This document shows, in pieces, positions 11,150 through 19,970 of a DNA stretch of 64,000 nucleotides. Position numbers and translations under genes: made by a program. Origin of the DNA: Kosakonia sp. H02 (GTDB lineage: Bacteria; Pseudomonadota; Gammaproteobacteria; Enterobacterales; Enterobacteriaceae). Where the stretch lies: contig CP131915.1 in the NCBI GenBank assembly GCA_030704225.1, positions 4,216,001-4,280,000 of the forward strand. The letters are read 5' to 3'. The notes beneath the pieces were generated by a model that did no database searches, was not told where the DNA came from, and saw only the letters and a program-made list of their open reading frames with translations. Position 1 is the first letter of the stretch, and the number at the start of each line of letters is the position of its first letter.

Positions 11150-12523
11150 TTAACGCAGCAGTAAATAGATACTGTCGTTACCGCGCACAATGTGCAGTGC
11201 CATCACCGACGGTTTGGCTTCCAGCACTTTGCGCATTTCGGCAATCGACTGGACGCGCTCGCGGTTAACGCCAATGATCACATCATCTTTATGCAGACCC
11301 GCCTGTGCGGCCGCACTGCCTTTTTCGACTTCACCGACCGTGATGCCTTTGGTGCCATCTTTTAATTGGCCATCGCTCAGCTCAGCGCCCTGCAATGACG
11401 GTGAAATCAGTTCGGCGCTGGCAGAAGCAGACGTGCTTTTATCCAGCGTAACTTCAACCTCAAGGGGTTTTCCGTCACGCAGCAGGCCCAGCTTCACTTT
11501 CGAACCAGGTTCAGTGGTCGCGATACGCGAGCGCAGCTCAGCAAAGCTATTCAGCGCTTTGCCATTCAGGCTGACAATCACATCACCGGATTTAATGCCC
11601 GCTTTTGCCGAGCCGGAGTTCGGCAGCACTTCGCTGACAAAAGCACCGCGCTGCACATTAAGATTGAAGGCCTTGGCGATATCCGCGCTCATCTCCGTGC
11701 CTTTAATGCCCAGCAAGCCGCGCTTGATCTCACCAAACTGAATCAACTGCCTTGAGAGGGTTTGCGCCATATTACTCGGAATGGCAAAGCCAATCCCGAC
11801 GCTGCCGCCGCCAGGGGCGAGGATCGCGGTGTTAATCCCGATAAGCTCGCCATTAAGATTAAGCAGTGCGCCGCCGGAATTGCCGCGGTTGATGGAAGCA
11901 TCGGTCTGGATAAAGTTTTCCAGCCCTTCCAGATTCAGGCCGCTGCGACCGAGCGCGGAAACAATCCCCGAGGTCGCCGTTTGCCCGAGGCCGAACGGGT
12001 TGCCGACCGCGACGACAAAATCGCCGACGCGCAGTTTATCGGAGTCCGCAACGGCAATTTGTGTCAGGTTGGTGGCGTTTTGCAGTTGTAATAGCGCAAT
12101 GTCGCTCTGGTCATCGCCGCCGATCAGTTTGGCGTCAAACTCGCGGCCATCATTAAGCTGCACGCTGATTTTTTGCGCCTGATTAATCACGTGATTATTG
12201 GTCAGGACATAGCCTTTGGCCGCATCAATAATCACCCCGGAGCCCAGGCCTTCAAACGGCTGTGGCTGCTGCGGTTGATCCGGCAACTCTTCACCGAAGT
12301 ATTTCTTTAACTCATCCGGGATTTTCTGGCCTTGTACCGCCGTGCCTTCAACCTGCACGCTGACCACCGCGGGCAGAACCTTTTCCAGAACCGGCGCAAG
12401 ACTGGGTAACGCCCCCTGGCCAGGCACCTGCGACGGCATGGCCGCCAACGCCTGGAACGGTGCCGAGAGAGTTAACCCGACACTTAACGCGAATGCACTC
12501 AACAGCTGGGTTTGTTTCTTCAT
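11150..12523 (-). CDS. degQ: Periplasmic serine endoprotease DegQ
   Basis: HtrA-family periplasmic protease/chaperone, 457 aa. A cleavable signal peptide ends near ALA, followed by a trypsin-like domain (LTNNHVINQ histidine, NRGNSGGALL serine) and two PDZ domains. It is distinguished from DegP by shorter length and by its position beside degS. It degrades unfolded periplasmic proteins. Its own start has an ATG preceded by a purine-rich stretch. Confidence 0.96.
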   Translation of the reverse strand: MKKQTQLLSAFALSVGLTLSAPFQALAAMPSQVPGQGALPSLAPVLEKVLPAVVSVQVEGTAVQGQKIPDELKKYFGEELPDQPQQPQPFEGLGSGVIIDAAKGYVLTNNHVINQAQKISVQLNDGREFDAKLIGGDDQSDIALLQLQNATNLTQIAVADSDKLRVGDFVVAVGNPFGLGQTATSGIVSALGRSGLNLEGLENFIQTDASINRGNSGGALLNLNGELIGINTAILAPGGGSVGIGFAIPSNMAQTLSRQLIQFGEIKRGLLGIKGTEMSADIAKAFNLNVQRGAFVSEVLPNSGSAKAGIKSGDVIVSLNGKALNSFAELRSRIATTEPGSKVKLGLLRDGKPLEVEVTLDKSTSASASAELISPSLQGAELSDGQLKDGTKGITVGEVEKGSAAAQAGLHKDDVIIGVNRERVQSIAEMRKVLEAKPSVMALHIVRGNDSIYLLLR

Positions 12524-12694
12524 CGATGCTGGCTCTCAGTAACCTAAAGTGAAAGGAATGACGCCCAAAACAGAGTGATGTTATTGAAATTTCAACCCGG
12601 TAACAATGCGGTGAATGACTAAATAATAGCTGCGATGCGTTCGAAGGGACGGGCGCAAGTGACGCGCCCGTAAAAATAGGGAAGGTTTAATGTA

Positions 12695-13093
12695 TTATTT
12701 GCGGTGTTCGCGACCGCGTAACAGACCTGATGCGCCTTCTGAATAATCGCGCGGGATCTGCACCGGAGCCTGATCGTTGCTGGCTTCGGACTCTGCCAGA
12801 CGGTTGCGGAATGGATTCTCTTCCGCCGACATTTCCGGCAGCAGGCTGGTCGAGCTTTTTGCCATATGCTGATACAACTGACGGTAATCGTCCGCCATGT
12901 TATCAAGCAGCTCGGCGCTACGGGCGAAATGGCTTACCAGCTCTTCGCGATACTCTTCCAGTTCTGCTTTGTTTTTTTCCAGTTCGTACTGCAAGGCCTG
13001 CTGTTGGCGCAATTTGCGGTTTCCGAAACGCATGCCCACGGCACCAATAATAATGCCGACAACTAACCCAATTAGCGCATATTCCCAGGTCAT
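12695..13093 (-). CDS. zapG: ZapG (YhcB), inner-membrane cell-division/envelope factor
   Basis: A 132-aa protein (DUF1043) with one N-terminal membrane helix (YALIGLVVGIIIGAVGM), then a long coiled coil (KLRQQQALQYELEKNKAEL) and a polar tail. E. coli YhcB/ZapG links cell division with envelope and cell-length control. The start MTWEYAL at 13093 is the conserved one; the open frame reaching 13207 is a non-homologous extension. It is divergent from zapE as in E. coli. Confidence 0.93.
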   Translation of the reverse strand: MTWEYALIGLVVGIIIGAVGMRFGNRKLRQQQALQYELEKNKAELEEYREELVSHFARSAELLDNMADDYRQLYQHMAKSSTSLLPEMSAEENPFRNRLAESEASNDQAPVQIPRDYSEGASGLLRGREHRK

Positions 13094-13282
13094 GAACTTC
13101 TCCCGTTGTTTTTTGATTCCGTAGGGTGTGGGCGGCAAGCTCCTGCCTGCGCCTGATAGTGCCACTATAACCGCTAAATGTGCAGAAGTGGAATCCTGAC
13201 GCAGCATCGCGTAGTGTAGAGCGGCCTTTTTTTCGTCAACCCTGTGGGGGCGGATTGATTTTTAAGGAACAACAATAACACC

Positions 13283-14410
13283 ATGCAAAGCCTTTCCCCG
13301 ACATCGCGATACCGTAATGCCCTGAATGAGGGTAGCCATCAGCCTGATGATGTGCAAAAAGAAGCCGTCAACCGGCTGGAAACCATTTACCAACACCTGA
13401 TCGCCGAACGCGAAACCGCCGAACAACAGAGCGGTGGCCTGATGGCGAAATTCAGCAAACTGCTGGGTAAACGTGAACCTGCATCGCACGCGCCAGTGCG
13501 CGGCCTCTATATGTGGGGCGGTGTCGGGCGCGGTAAAACCTGGCTGATGGATATGTTCTATCAAAGCCTGCCCGGCGAGCGTAAACAGCGCCTGCATTTT
13601 CACCGCTTTATGCTGCGCGTCCATGAGGAATTAACCACGCTGCAAGGGCAGAGCGACCCGCTGGATATTGTGGCCGACCGGTTTAAAGCCGAAACCGATG
13701 TGCTCTGCTTTGATGAGTTTTTCGTCTCAGATATTACCGATGCGATGCTGCTCGGCGGCCTGATGAAAGCGCTATTTGCGCGTGGCATTACGCTGGTGGC
13801 AACGTCGAATATTCCGCCAGATGAGCTCTATCGTAATGGGCTACAACGGGCGCGTTTTCTACCTGCTATCGAGGCGATTAAACAGTTTTGTGATGTGATG
13901 AACGTCGACGCGGGTGTTGATTATCGCTTGCGTACGCTGACGCAGGCGCATTTATGGCTGACGCCGCTCAATGCAGAGACGACGCAGCAGATGGATAAAT
14001 TGTGGCTGGCGCTGGCGGGCGCTGCACGGCAACTCGCGCCGGAGCTGGAAATTAATCACCGTGCGCTGCCGACGCTGGGCGTTGAAAACCAAACGCTGGC
14101 GGTGTCATTTGCCACGTTATGTGTCGATGCGCGCAGCCAGCATGATTACATCGCGCTTTCCCGTCTGTTCCACACGGTAATGCTGTTTGATGTGCCGGTG
14201 ATGACGCCGCTGATGGAGAGCGAAGCCCGGCGGTTTATTGCGCTGGTGGATGAGTTTTACGAGCGGCACGTGAAGCTGGTAGTGAGCGCGGCGGCACCGC
14301 TGCATGAAATCTATCAGGGTGAGCGGCTAAAATTTGAGTTTCAGCGCTGCTTGTCTCGCCTGCAAGAGATGCAGAGCGAGGAGTACCTGAAACGTGCACA
14401 TATGCCGTGA
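13283..14410 (+). CDS. zapE: Cell-division ATPase ZapE
   Basis: AFG1-like AAA-family ATPase of 375 aa that associates with the Z ring. Walker A reads GGVGRGKTW near residue 75, and Walker B-type acidic residues lie in VLCFDEFFV. The only neighbour on this strand is rplM, 239 bases on. Confidence 0.95.
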   Translation: MQSLSPTSRYRNALNEGSHQPDDVQKEAVNRLETIYQHLIAERETAEQQSGGLMAKFSKLLGKREPASHAPVRGLYMWGGVGRGKTWLMDMFYQSLPGERKQRLHFHRFMLRVHEELTTLQGQSDPLDIVADRFKAETDVLCFDEFFVSDITDAMLLGGLMKALFARGITLVATSNIPPDELYRNGLQRARFLPAIEAIKQFCDVMNVDAGVDYRLRTLTQAHLWLTPLNAETTQQMDKLWLALAGAARQLAPELEINHRALPTLGVENQTLAVSFATLCVDARSQHDYIALSRLFHTVMLFDVPVMTPLMESEARRFIALVDEFYERHVKLVVSAAAPLHEIYQGERLKFEFQRCLSRLQEMQSEEYLKRAHMP

Positions 14411-14480
14411 TGCGGGTAACAGGCCGCACAAATCCTTCTGCAAAACACGAAAAGGGGTCGATCTTTGACCCCGACTTCTC

Positions 14481-14486
14481 TATAAT
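14481..14486 (+). promoter_or_regulatory. -10 element of the rplM-rpsI promoter
   Basis: Perfect TATAAT preceded by a C-rich stretch and followed by a GC-rich discriminator, 164 bases before rplM. The long leader agrees with the known leader through which L13 represses its own operon in E. coli; I did not identify the L13-binding fold itself. Confidence 0.6.
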
Positions 14487-14562
14487 CCTGCGACCCCACG
14501 TTACGGGAAAGTTTTTTTCCCAAAACTTTCTATGCGCCGGCATTGGCTATTCGAAGGGGTAG

Positions 14563-15078
<516 letters not shown>

Positions 15079-15090
15079 CCGGGATTATAG

Positions 15091-15486
<396 letters not shown>

Positions 15487-15517
15487 TTGGTTTCTGCTTC
15501 GGCAGAACGATTGGCGA

Positions 15518-15546
15518 AAAAACCCGGTGCGAGCCGGGTTTTTTTA
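15518..15546 (+). terminator. rplM-rpsI operon terminator
   Basis: Stem AACCCGG / CCGGGTT with a GTGCGAG-type loop, A-run before and seven T residues after. Confidence 0.85.
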
Positions 15547-15798
15547 TGGATAAAAATTGTGTTATCCACAGCAATCAATCGTTTATCTTCTCTTTTTCAG
15601 CATTTACGGAATCCCCTCACCACAAAGCCCGCAAAATCTGGTAAACTATCATCCAATTTTCTGCCCAAATGGCTGGGATTGTTCATTTTTTGTTTGCTTT
15701 TTGAACGAGAGTGACAGTACGCGCGGGTAGTTAACTCAACATCTGACCGGTCGATTAAGTCCGGTAGCAGTAAAATCTGAATACACCTGGAGGTTTTC
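15547..15798. other. sspA upstream region
   Basis: Non-coding. It holds a -10-like TAAACT near 15643 and a long leader. The sspA ribosome site GGAGG is at 15789-15793. Confidence 0.45.
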
Positions 15799-16437
15799 AT
15801 GGCTGTCGCTGCCAACAAACGTTCGGTAATGACGCTGTTTTCTGGTCCTGTGGACATCTATAGCCATCAGGTCCGAATCGTGCTGGCCGAGAAAGGTGTC
15901 AGCTTCGAAATTGAGCACGTGGAAAAGGATAATCCTCCTCAGGATCTGATTGACCTCAACCCGAATCAAAGCGTACCGACACTTGTAGATCGTGAACTCA
16001 CCCTGTGGGAATCACGCATCATTATGGAATATCTGGACGAGCGTTTCCCGCACCCGCCGTTAATGCCGGTTTATCCGGTAGCGCGTGGCGAGAGCCGTCT
16101 GTACATGCACCGCATTGAGAAAGACTGGTATACGCTGATGGATACCATCCAGAACAACAGCGGTGCGCAGGCTGATGCCGCCCGTAAGCAGCTACGTGAA
16201 GAGCTGTTGGCAATTGGCCCATTGTTTACTCAGAAGCCATACTTCCTGAATGATGAGTTCAGCCTCGTTGACTGCTACCTTGCGCCGCTGCTGTGGCGTC
16301 TGCCGGTACTGGGCATTGAGCTGAGCGGTGCAGGTGCCAAAGAGCTGAAAGGGTACATGACGCGCGTCTTCGAACGTGATTCCTTCCTTGCCTCTCTGAC
16401 AGAAGCCGAGCGCGAAATGCGCCTGGGCCGGGGTTAA
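15799..16437 (+). CDS. sspA: Stringent starvation protein A
   Basis: RNA-polymerase-associated regulator of 212 aa with a glutathione-S-transferase fold: N-terminal thioredoxin-like part (SGPVDIYSHQVRIVLAEKG) and helical C-terminal part (LVDCYLAPLLWRLP). It supports acid tolerance and lowers H-NS levels in stationary phase in E. coli. The start is preceded by GGAGG. sspB starts 4 bases after the stop, so the two are co-translated. Confidence 0.97.
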   Translation: MAVAANKRSVMTLFSGPVDIYSHQVRIVLAEKGVSFEIEHVEKDNPPQDLIDLNPNQSVPTLVDRELTLWESRIIMEYLDERFPHPPLMPVYPVARGESRLYMHRIEKDWYTLMDTIQNNSGAQADAARKQLREELLAIGPLFTQKPYFLNDEFSLVDCYLAPLLWRLPVLGIELSGAGAKELKGYMTRVFERDSFLASLTEAEREMRLGRG

Positions 16438-16441
16438 TTGA

Positions 16442-16945
16442 ATGGATTTGTCGCAACTGTCTCCACGCCGCCCGTATTTATTGCGGGCCTTTTACGAATG
16501 GCTGCTGGATAACCAGCTCACGCCGCATCTGGTTGTTGATGTGACGTTGCCGGGCGTACGCGTGCCGATGGAGTATGCGCGTGACGGGCAAATCGTGTTA
16601 AACATCGCACCGCGTGCGGTTGGCAACCTGGAACTGGCCAATGACGAAGTGCGCTTCAACGCGCGTTTCGGCGGCGTGCCGCGCCAGGTGGCTGTGCCGA
16701 TGGCTGCCGTTCTGGCGGTTTATGCTCGTGAAAACGGCGCGGGAACCATGTTTGAACCGGAAGCTGCCTACGATGAAGAGATCGTCGGTCTGAACGATGA
16801 TGGCGATATTCCCGCGCAGGAAAACGAGACGGTTATGTCGGTTATCGATGGCGATAAACCCGACCACGCAGACGATCAGGACAACGATCCCGATGACGAT
16901 CCGCCGCCGCGCGGTGGGCGTCCGTCGCTGCGGGTCGTGAAGTAG
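16442..16945 (+). CDS. sspB: ClpXP adaptor SspB
   Basis: Adaptor of 167 aa that binds the ssrA tag and delivers tagged proteins to ClpXP. The folded tag-binding domain covers about residues 5-110. A flexible acidic linker (DHADDQDNDPDDDPPP) leads to the C-terminal ClpX-binding motif GGRPSLRVVK, intact here. Confidence 0.97.
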   Translation: MDLSQLSPRRPYLLRAFYEWLLDNQLTPHLVVDVTLPGVRVPMEYARDGQIVLNIAPRAVGNLELANDEVRFNARFGGVPRQVAVPMAAVLAVYARENGAGTMFEPEAAYDEEIVGLNDDGDIPAQENETVMSVIDGDKPDHADDQDNDPDDDPPPRGGRPSLRVVK

Positions 16946-16956
16946 TAATAAGATTA

Positions 16957-16981
16957 AGCAGGGCCAGCAGGCCCTGCTTTG
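16957..16981 (+). terminator. sspAB operon terminator
   Basis: Perfect 9-bp stem AGCAGGGCC / GGCCCTGCT with loop AGCA, followed by a short T-rich stretch (TTGTC). Confidence 0.75.
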
Positions 16982-17006
16982 TCATCTGGACACCCCGACA
17001 CTAGTC

Positions 17007-17030
17007 CAATAAAAAAGGAGGCCGGAGCCT
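17007..17030 (-). terminator. Minus-strand terminator at junction 1
   Basis: On the minus strand AGGC-TCCG-GCCT forms a 4-bp hairpin followed by CCTTTTTTATT. It would end a transcript coming from the tRNA-Val promoter at 17128-17155. A near-identical tail occurs at 61274-61294. Confidence 0.6.
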
Positions 17031-17069
17031 AATGCCGATCGTTTAAGGATCGGTTGACCGATCCGGTGG
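17030..17069. mobile_element. IS4-family-like terminal sequence (remnant, no transposase)
   Basis: Begins TAATGCCGATC and continues with TTAAGGATC and GTTGACCGATCC, which from memory matches the left terminus of E. coli IS4 at nearly every position over about 40 bases. It contains two nested palindromes (CCGATC/GATCGG and GGATCGGT/ACCGATCC). No transposase gene or opposite end is present. It joins the broken tRNA-Val directly. The assignment rests on recalled IS4 sequence, not a search; it could instead be an RNA-operon trailer with terminator hairpins. Confidence 0.45.
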
Positions 17070-17110
17070 TCCTTGTAAGGGAGGTGCTCTCCCAGCTGAG
17101 CTAATCACCC
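17070..17110 (-). pseudogene. Truncated tRNA-Val(UAC): first 41 nt only
   Basis: Read on the minus strand this is an exact tRNA-Val 5' part: acceptor strand GGGTGAT, D arm TAGCTCAGCTGGGAGAGCA, anticodon stem-loop with TAC. It stops after CAAGGA, where the variable region should begin. There is no T arm, no 3' acceptor strand and no further tRNA. In E. coli this position beside gltX starts the valU-valX-valY-lysV array, so at least the rest of that array is missing here. Confidence 0.85.
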
Positions 17111-17127
17111 CCGCTGTGTGGAGTCGC

Positions 17128-17155
17128 ATTATAGGGAGAGTTGAAAATGAGTCAA
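17128..17155 (-). promoter_or_regulatory. tRNA-Val (valU-type) promoter, divergent from gltX
   Basis: On the minus strand TTGACT (17150-17155), 16 bases, then TATAAT (17128-17133), with GC-rich discriminator GCGACTCC. This is a strong stable-RNA promoter, but only a tRNA fragment remains downstream. Confidence 0.8.
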
Positions 17156-17366
17156 CGCATTTTCCAAATAAATTGTTCGTTCGTCGTAAAATTAGACAAC
17201 CCGCTGTGTAATCGATCGCGAGGGCCTGATTTATAAACAAAATAGCCCGATAAGCCCGTCAATACGGCAACAACATTGAGGAATCAGCCCACAGTGATAG
17301 AATATCGCCCACTTTCATTTTAGGTATTGCCGACGGTCGGCATCTTTATCAACGTAAGGCCAATTC
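17156..17366 (+). other. gltX upstream region
   Basis: Non-coding. Near its right end TATTGCCGACGGTCGGCATC forms a small palindrome just before the gltX ribosome site. The gltX promoters should be here; none is assigned with certainty. Confidence 0.4.
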
Positions 17367-18782
17367 ATGAAAATCAAAACTCGCTTCGCGCCAAGCCCCA
17401 CCGGCTATCTGCACGTTGGCGGCGCGCGCACTGCTCTCTACTCCTGGCTGTTTGCCCGTAATCACGGCGGTGAGTTTGTGCTGCGTATCGAAGACACCGA
17501 TCTCGAACGCTCCACACCAGAAGCAATCGAAGCCATCATGGATGGCATGAACTGGCTGAACCTGGAGTGGGACGAAGGCCCGTACTTCCAGACCAAACGC
17601 TTTGATCGCTATAACGCGGTAATCGATGAAATGCTGCAAGCCGGCACCGCTTATAAATGTTACTGCTCCAAAGAGCGTCTCGAACAACTGCGTGAAACGC
17701 AGATGGCGAACAATGAAAAACCGCGTTACGACGGCCGCTGCCGCCACGATCATTCTCACCATGCTGATGATGAACCGTGCGTAGTGCGTTTTGCCAACCC
17801 GCAGGACGGTTCCGTTATTTTTGACGATCAGATTCGTGGCCCGATCGAATTCAGCAACCTTGAACTTGATGACCTGATCATCCGCCGCACCGATGGTTCC
17901 CCGACGTACAACTTCTGCGTTGTTGTGGATGACTGGGACATGGAAATTACTCACGTGATCCGTGGCGAAGACCACATCAACAACACGCCGCGTCAGATCA
18001 ACATCCTGAAAGCGCTGAATGCCCCGGTTCCGGTGTATGCGCACGTTTCCATGATCAACGGCGACGACGGCAAAAAGCTCTCCAAACGTCATGGCGCGGT
18101 GAGCGTGATGCAGTACCGCGACGACGGCTACCTGCCGGAAGCCCTGCTCAACTACCTGGTGCGTCTGGGCTGGTCCAGCGGCGATCAAGAGATCTTCACC
18201 CGCGAAGAGATGATCAAGCTCTTCTCCCTGAATGCGGTCAGCAAATCCGCGAGCGCGTTCAACACCGATAAATTGCTGTGGCTGAACCATCACTACATTA
18301 ATACGCTGCCGCCGGAATATGTCGCGACCCACCTGCAATGGCATATCGAGCAGGAAAAAATCGACACCCACACCGGCCCGCAATTGTTTGAGCTGGTGAA
18401 ACTGCTGGGTGAACGCTGCAAAACGCTGAAAGAGATGGCGGCAAGCTGCCGTTATTTCTACGAAGATTTTGATGAATTCGACGCCGATGCGGCGAAAAAA
18501 CACCTGCGTCCGGTCGCGCGTCAGCCACTGGAAGTGGTACGCGACAAACTTGCCGCTATCACAGACTGGACCGCTGAAAACGTCCATCACGCGATTCAGG
18601 CGACGGCCGATGAGCTGGAAGTCGGCATGGGCAAAGTCGGTATGCCGCTGCGCGTGGCGGTGACCGGTGCAGGTCAGTCTCCGGCGCTGGATGTTACCGT
18701 TCACGCCATTGGCAAGTCCCGCAGCATTGAGCGCATTAACAAAGCGCTGGGCTTTATTGCTGAACGCGAAAGCCAGCAGTAA
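17367..18782 (+). CDS. gltX: Glutamyl-tRNA synthetase
   Basis: Class I aminoacyl-tRNA synthetase of 471 aa that charges tRNA-Glu. The HIGH-type signature is [12 protein letters not shown] (about residues 12-23). The KMSKS-type signature is KLSKRHG (about 237-243). The zinc-binding cysteine/histidine cluster is [10 protein letters not shown] ... CRHDHSHH. Full length. It is divergent from the broken tRNA-Val and ends in its own terminator. Confidence 0.98.
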   Translation: MKIKTRFAPSPTGYLHVGGARTALYSWLFARNHGGEFVLRIEDTDLERSTPEAIEAIMDGMNWLNLEWDEGPYFQTKRFDRYNAVIDEMLQAGTAYKCYCSKERLEQLRETQMANNEKPRYDGRCRHDHSHHADDEPCVVRFANPQDGSVIFDDQIRGPIEFSNLELDDLIIRRTDGSPTYNFCVVVDDWDMEITHVIRGEDHINNTPRQINILKALNAPVPVYAHVSMINGDDGKKLSKRHGAVSVMQYRDDGYLPEALLNYLVRLGWSSGDQEIFTREEMIKLFSLNAVSKSASAFNTDKLLWLNHHYINTLPPEYVATHLQWHIEQEKIDTHTGPQLFELVKLLGERCKTLKEMAASCRYFYEDFDEFDADAAKKHLRPVARQPLEVVRDKLAAITDWTAENVHHAIQATADELEVGMGKVGMPLRVAVTGAGQSPALDVTVHAIGKSRSIERINKALGFIAERESQQ

Positions 18783-18788
18783 GGAATA

Positions 18789-18819
18789 AAAAAGCCGCTT
18801 CACTGAAAGCGGCTTTTTT
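18789..18819 (+). terminator. gltX terminator, bidirectional
   Basis: Stem GCCGCTT / AAGCGGC flanked by an A-run on the left and six T residues on the right. It also faces the convergent nitroreductase gene. Confidence 0.85.
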
Positions 18820-18842
18820 CTGCTTTGTAGGCCAAACAGACG

Positions 18843-19442
18843 TTAACGCGCAATCACGAAGCGTTTTTCATCTTCCATAAAGGCTTTATCACCTGCCGGT
18901 GCGCCAATCGAACCAAAGTTCATATGAGCACGCAACTTCCAGCTTGGCGGAATATTCCACGTGCGCTGCACATCTGCATCCACCAGCGGGTTGTAGTGCT
19001 GCAAGTTCGCGCCAATACCTTTCTCAGCCAGCGCCAGCCATACGGCATACTGTGCAATACCGGAACTGTGTTCTGACCACACCGGGAAGTTATCTGCGTA
19101 AGCGGCAAACTGCTCCTGCAAGCGGGTAACCACATCCTGATCTTCAAAGAACAGCACGGAACCCGCAGCAGCGGCGAAACCGTCTACTTTCTGCGACGTT
19201 GCATGGAAATTCTCTTCCGGCACGATTTTCTTCAGCTGTGCACGGGTCAGTTCCCAGAACTGCTCATGCTCTTTACCCAGCAGGATCAGCGCGCGTGAAC
19301 TTTGCGAGTTAAACGCCGACGGCGCCTGGCGAATCGCTTCTTTGATGGTCTCAATGACAATATCTTCCGCAACCGGCAGGTTTTTGCCGAGGGCATAAAT
19401 GGTTCTGCGTTGTTTTGCTAAAGCGAGAAAGTTGTCTGACAT
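18843..19442 (-). CDS. Nitroreductase-family protein, Frm2/Hbn1 type
   Basis: Small FMN-binding nitroreductase-fold protein of 199 aa. It opens MSDNFLALAKQRRTIYALGK and has PSAFNSQSSRALIL and the NFGSIGAPAGDK segment near the C-terminus, the pattern of the yeast Frm2/Hbn1-like subfamily rather than NfsB. The start at 19442 is chosen because an AGGAGGA site lies just upstream; the frame stays open another 58 codons without homology. Physiological substrate unknown. Confidence 0.8.
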   Translation of the reverse strand: MSDNFLALAKQRRTIYALGKNLPVAEDIVIETIKEAIRQAPSAFNSQSSRALILLGKEHEQFWELTRAQLKKIVPEENFHATSQKVDGFAAAAGSVLFFEDQDVVTRLQEQFAAYADNFPVWSEHSSGIAQYAVWLALAEKGIGANLQHYNPLVDADVQRTWNIPPSWKLRAHMNFGSIGAPAGDKAFMEDEKRFVIAR

Positions 19443-19653
19443 GATTCCTCCTGAAGTCGTCTGCACTTCCGCTGTGCTGTTGCCAGCAGGCTGCGGAAAG
19501 AGAGCGCGAAATAGTTTCTGCAATGGGTTCATGATGTTCCGCATTATTGATGTTGCCGTCAAAAAGCATAGGCCGGGTCGGGAACAATGAAAAGACCAAC
19601 AATTTGCCCGTAACATTCAAAAAATTAGAATGAACCTCGAACTCACTCTGCTT

Positions 19654-19896
19654 TCAGACCGCCAGCCAGCGTTTCCAGATAAAGCGCAGAACAAAAAACT
19701 CAAGGGTGCCGAGCAGCAAAAACCACAGGCAGTAGAGCAGGGTATAAAGCTGGTTTAAATCCAGCAGATGGAAGCGGTGGATCAGGTTTTGTGCCAGTTG
19801 CAGCCCAAGGCTGGGGGCAGGGAGCAGCAGTACAGAGATAAAAGCCAGCAGCAGGATGCCGGCAAGGGTGACCAGCGATTCGAGGGGATGTTTCAT
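19654..19896 (-). CDS. ybdJ: YbdJ, small inner-membrane protein (DUF1158)
   Basis: An 80-aa protein with two predicted membrane helices (SLVTLAGILLLAFISVLLL and LYTLLYCLWFLLLGTLEFFVL) and a basic end, resembling E. coli YbdJ as I recall it. The start MKHPLESL at 19896 is conserved. Function unknown. In E. coli it sits directly beside ybdK; here a chemoreceptor gene separates them. Confidence 0.75.
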   Translation of the reverse strand: MKHPLESLVTLAGILLLAFISVLLLPAPSLGLQLAQNLIHRFHLLDLNQLYTLLYCLWFLLLGTLEFFVLRFIWKRWLAV

Positions 19897-19970
19897 AAGC
19901 GTTAATCGATGATGAAAAAAATGCATTGTCGGGGAAAGCTGGCCTGAGCGCAACGTTCCCCGATCATCAA

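Noticed and set aside
17349..18803. 484-codon open frame antisense to gltX
   Set aside because: Shadow of a highly biased, GC-rich gene; low-complexity His/Arg/Phe-rich translation, no ribosome site, no homology recognised.
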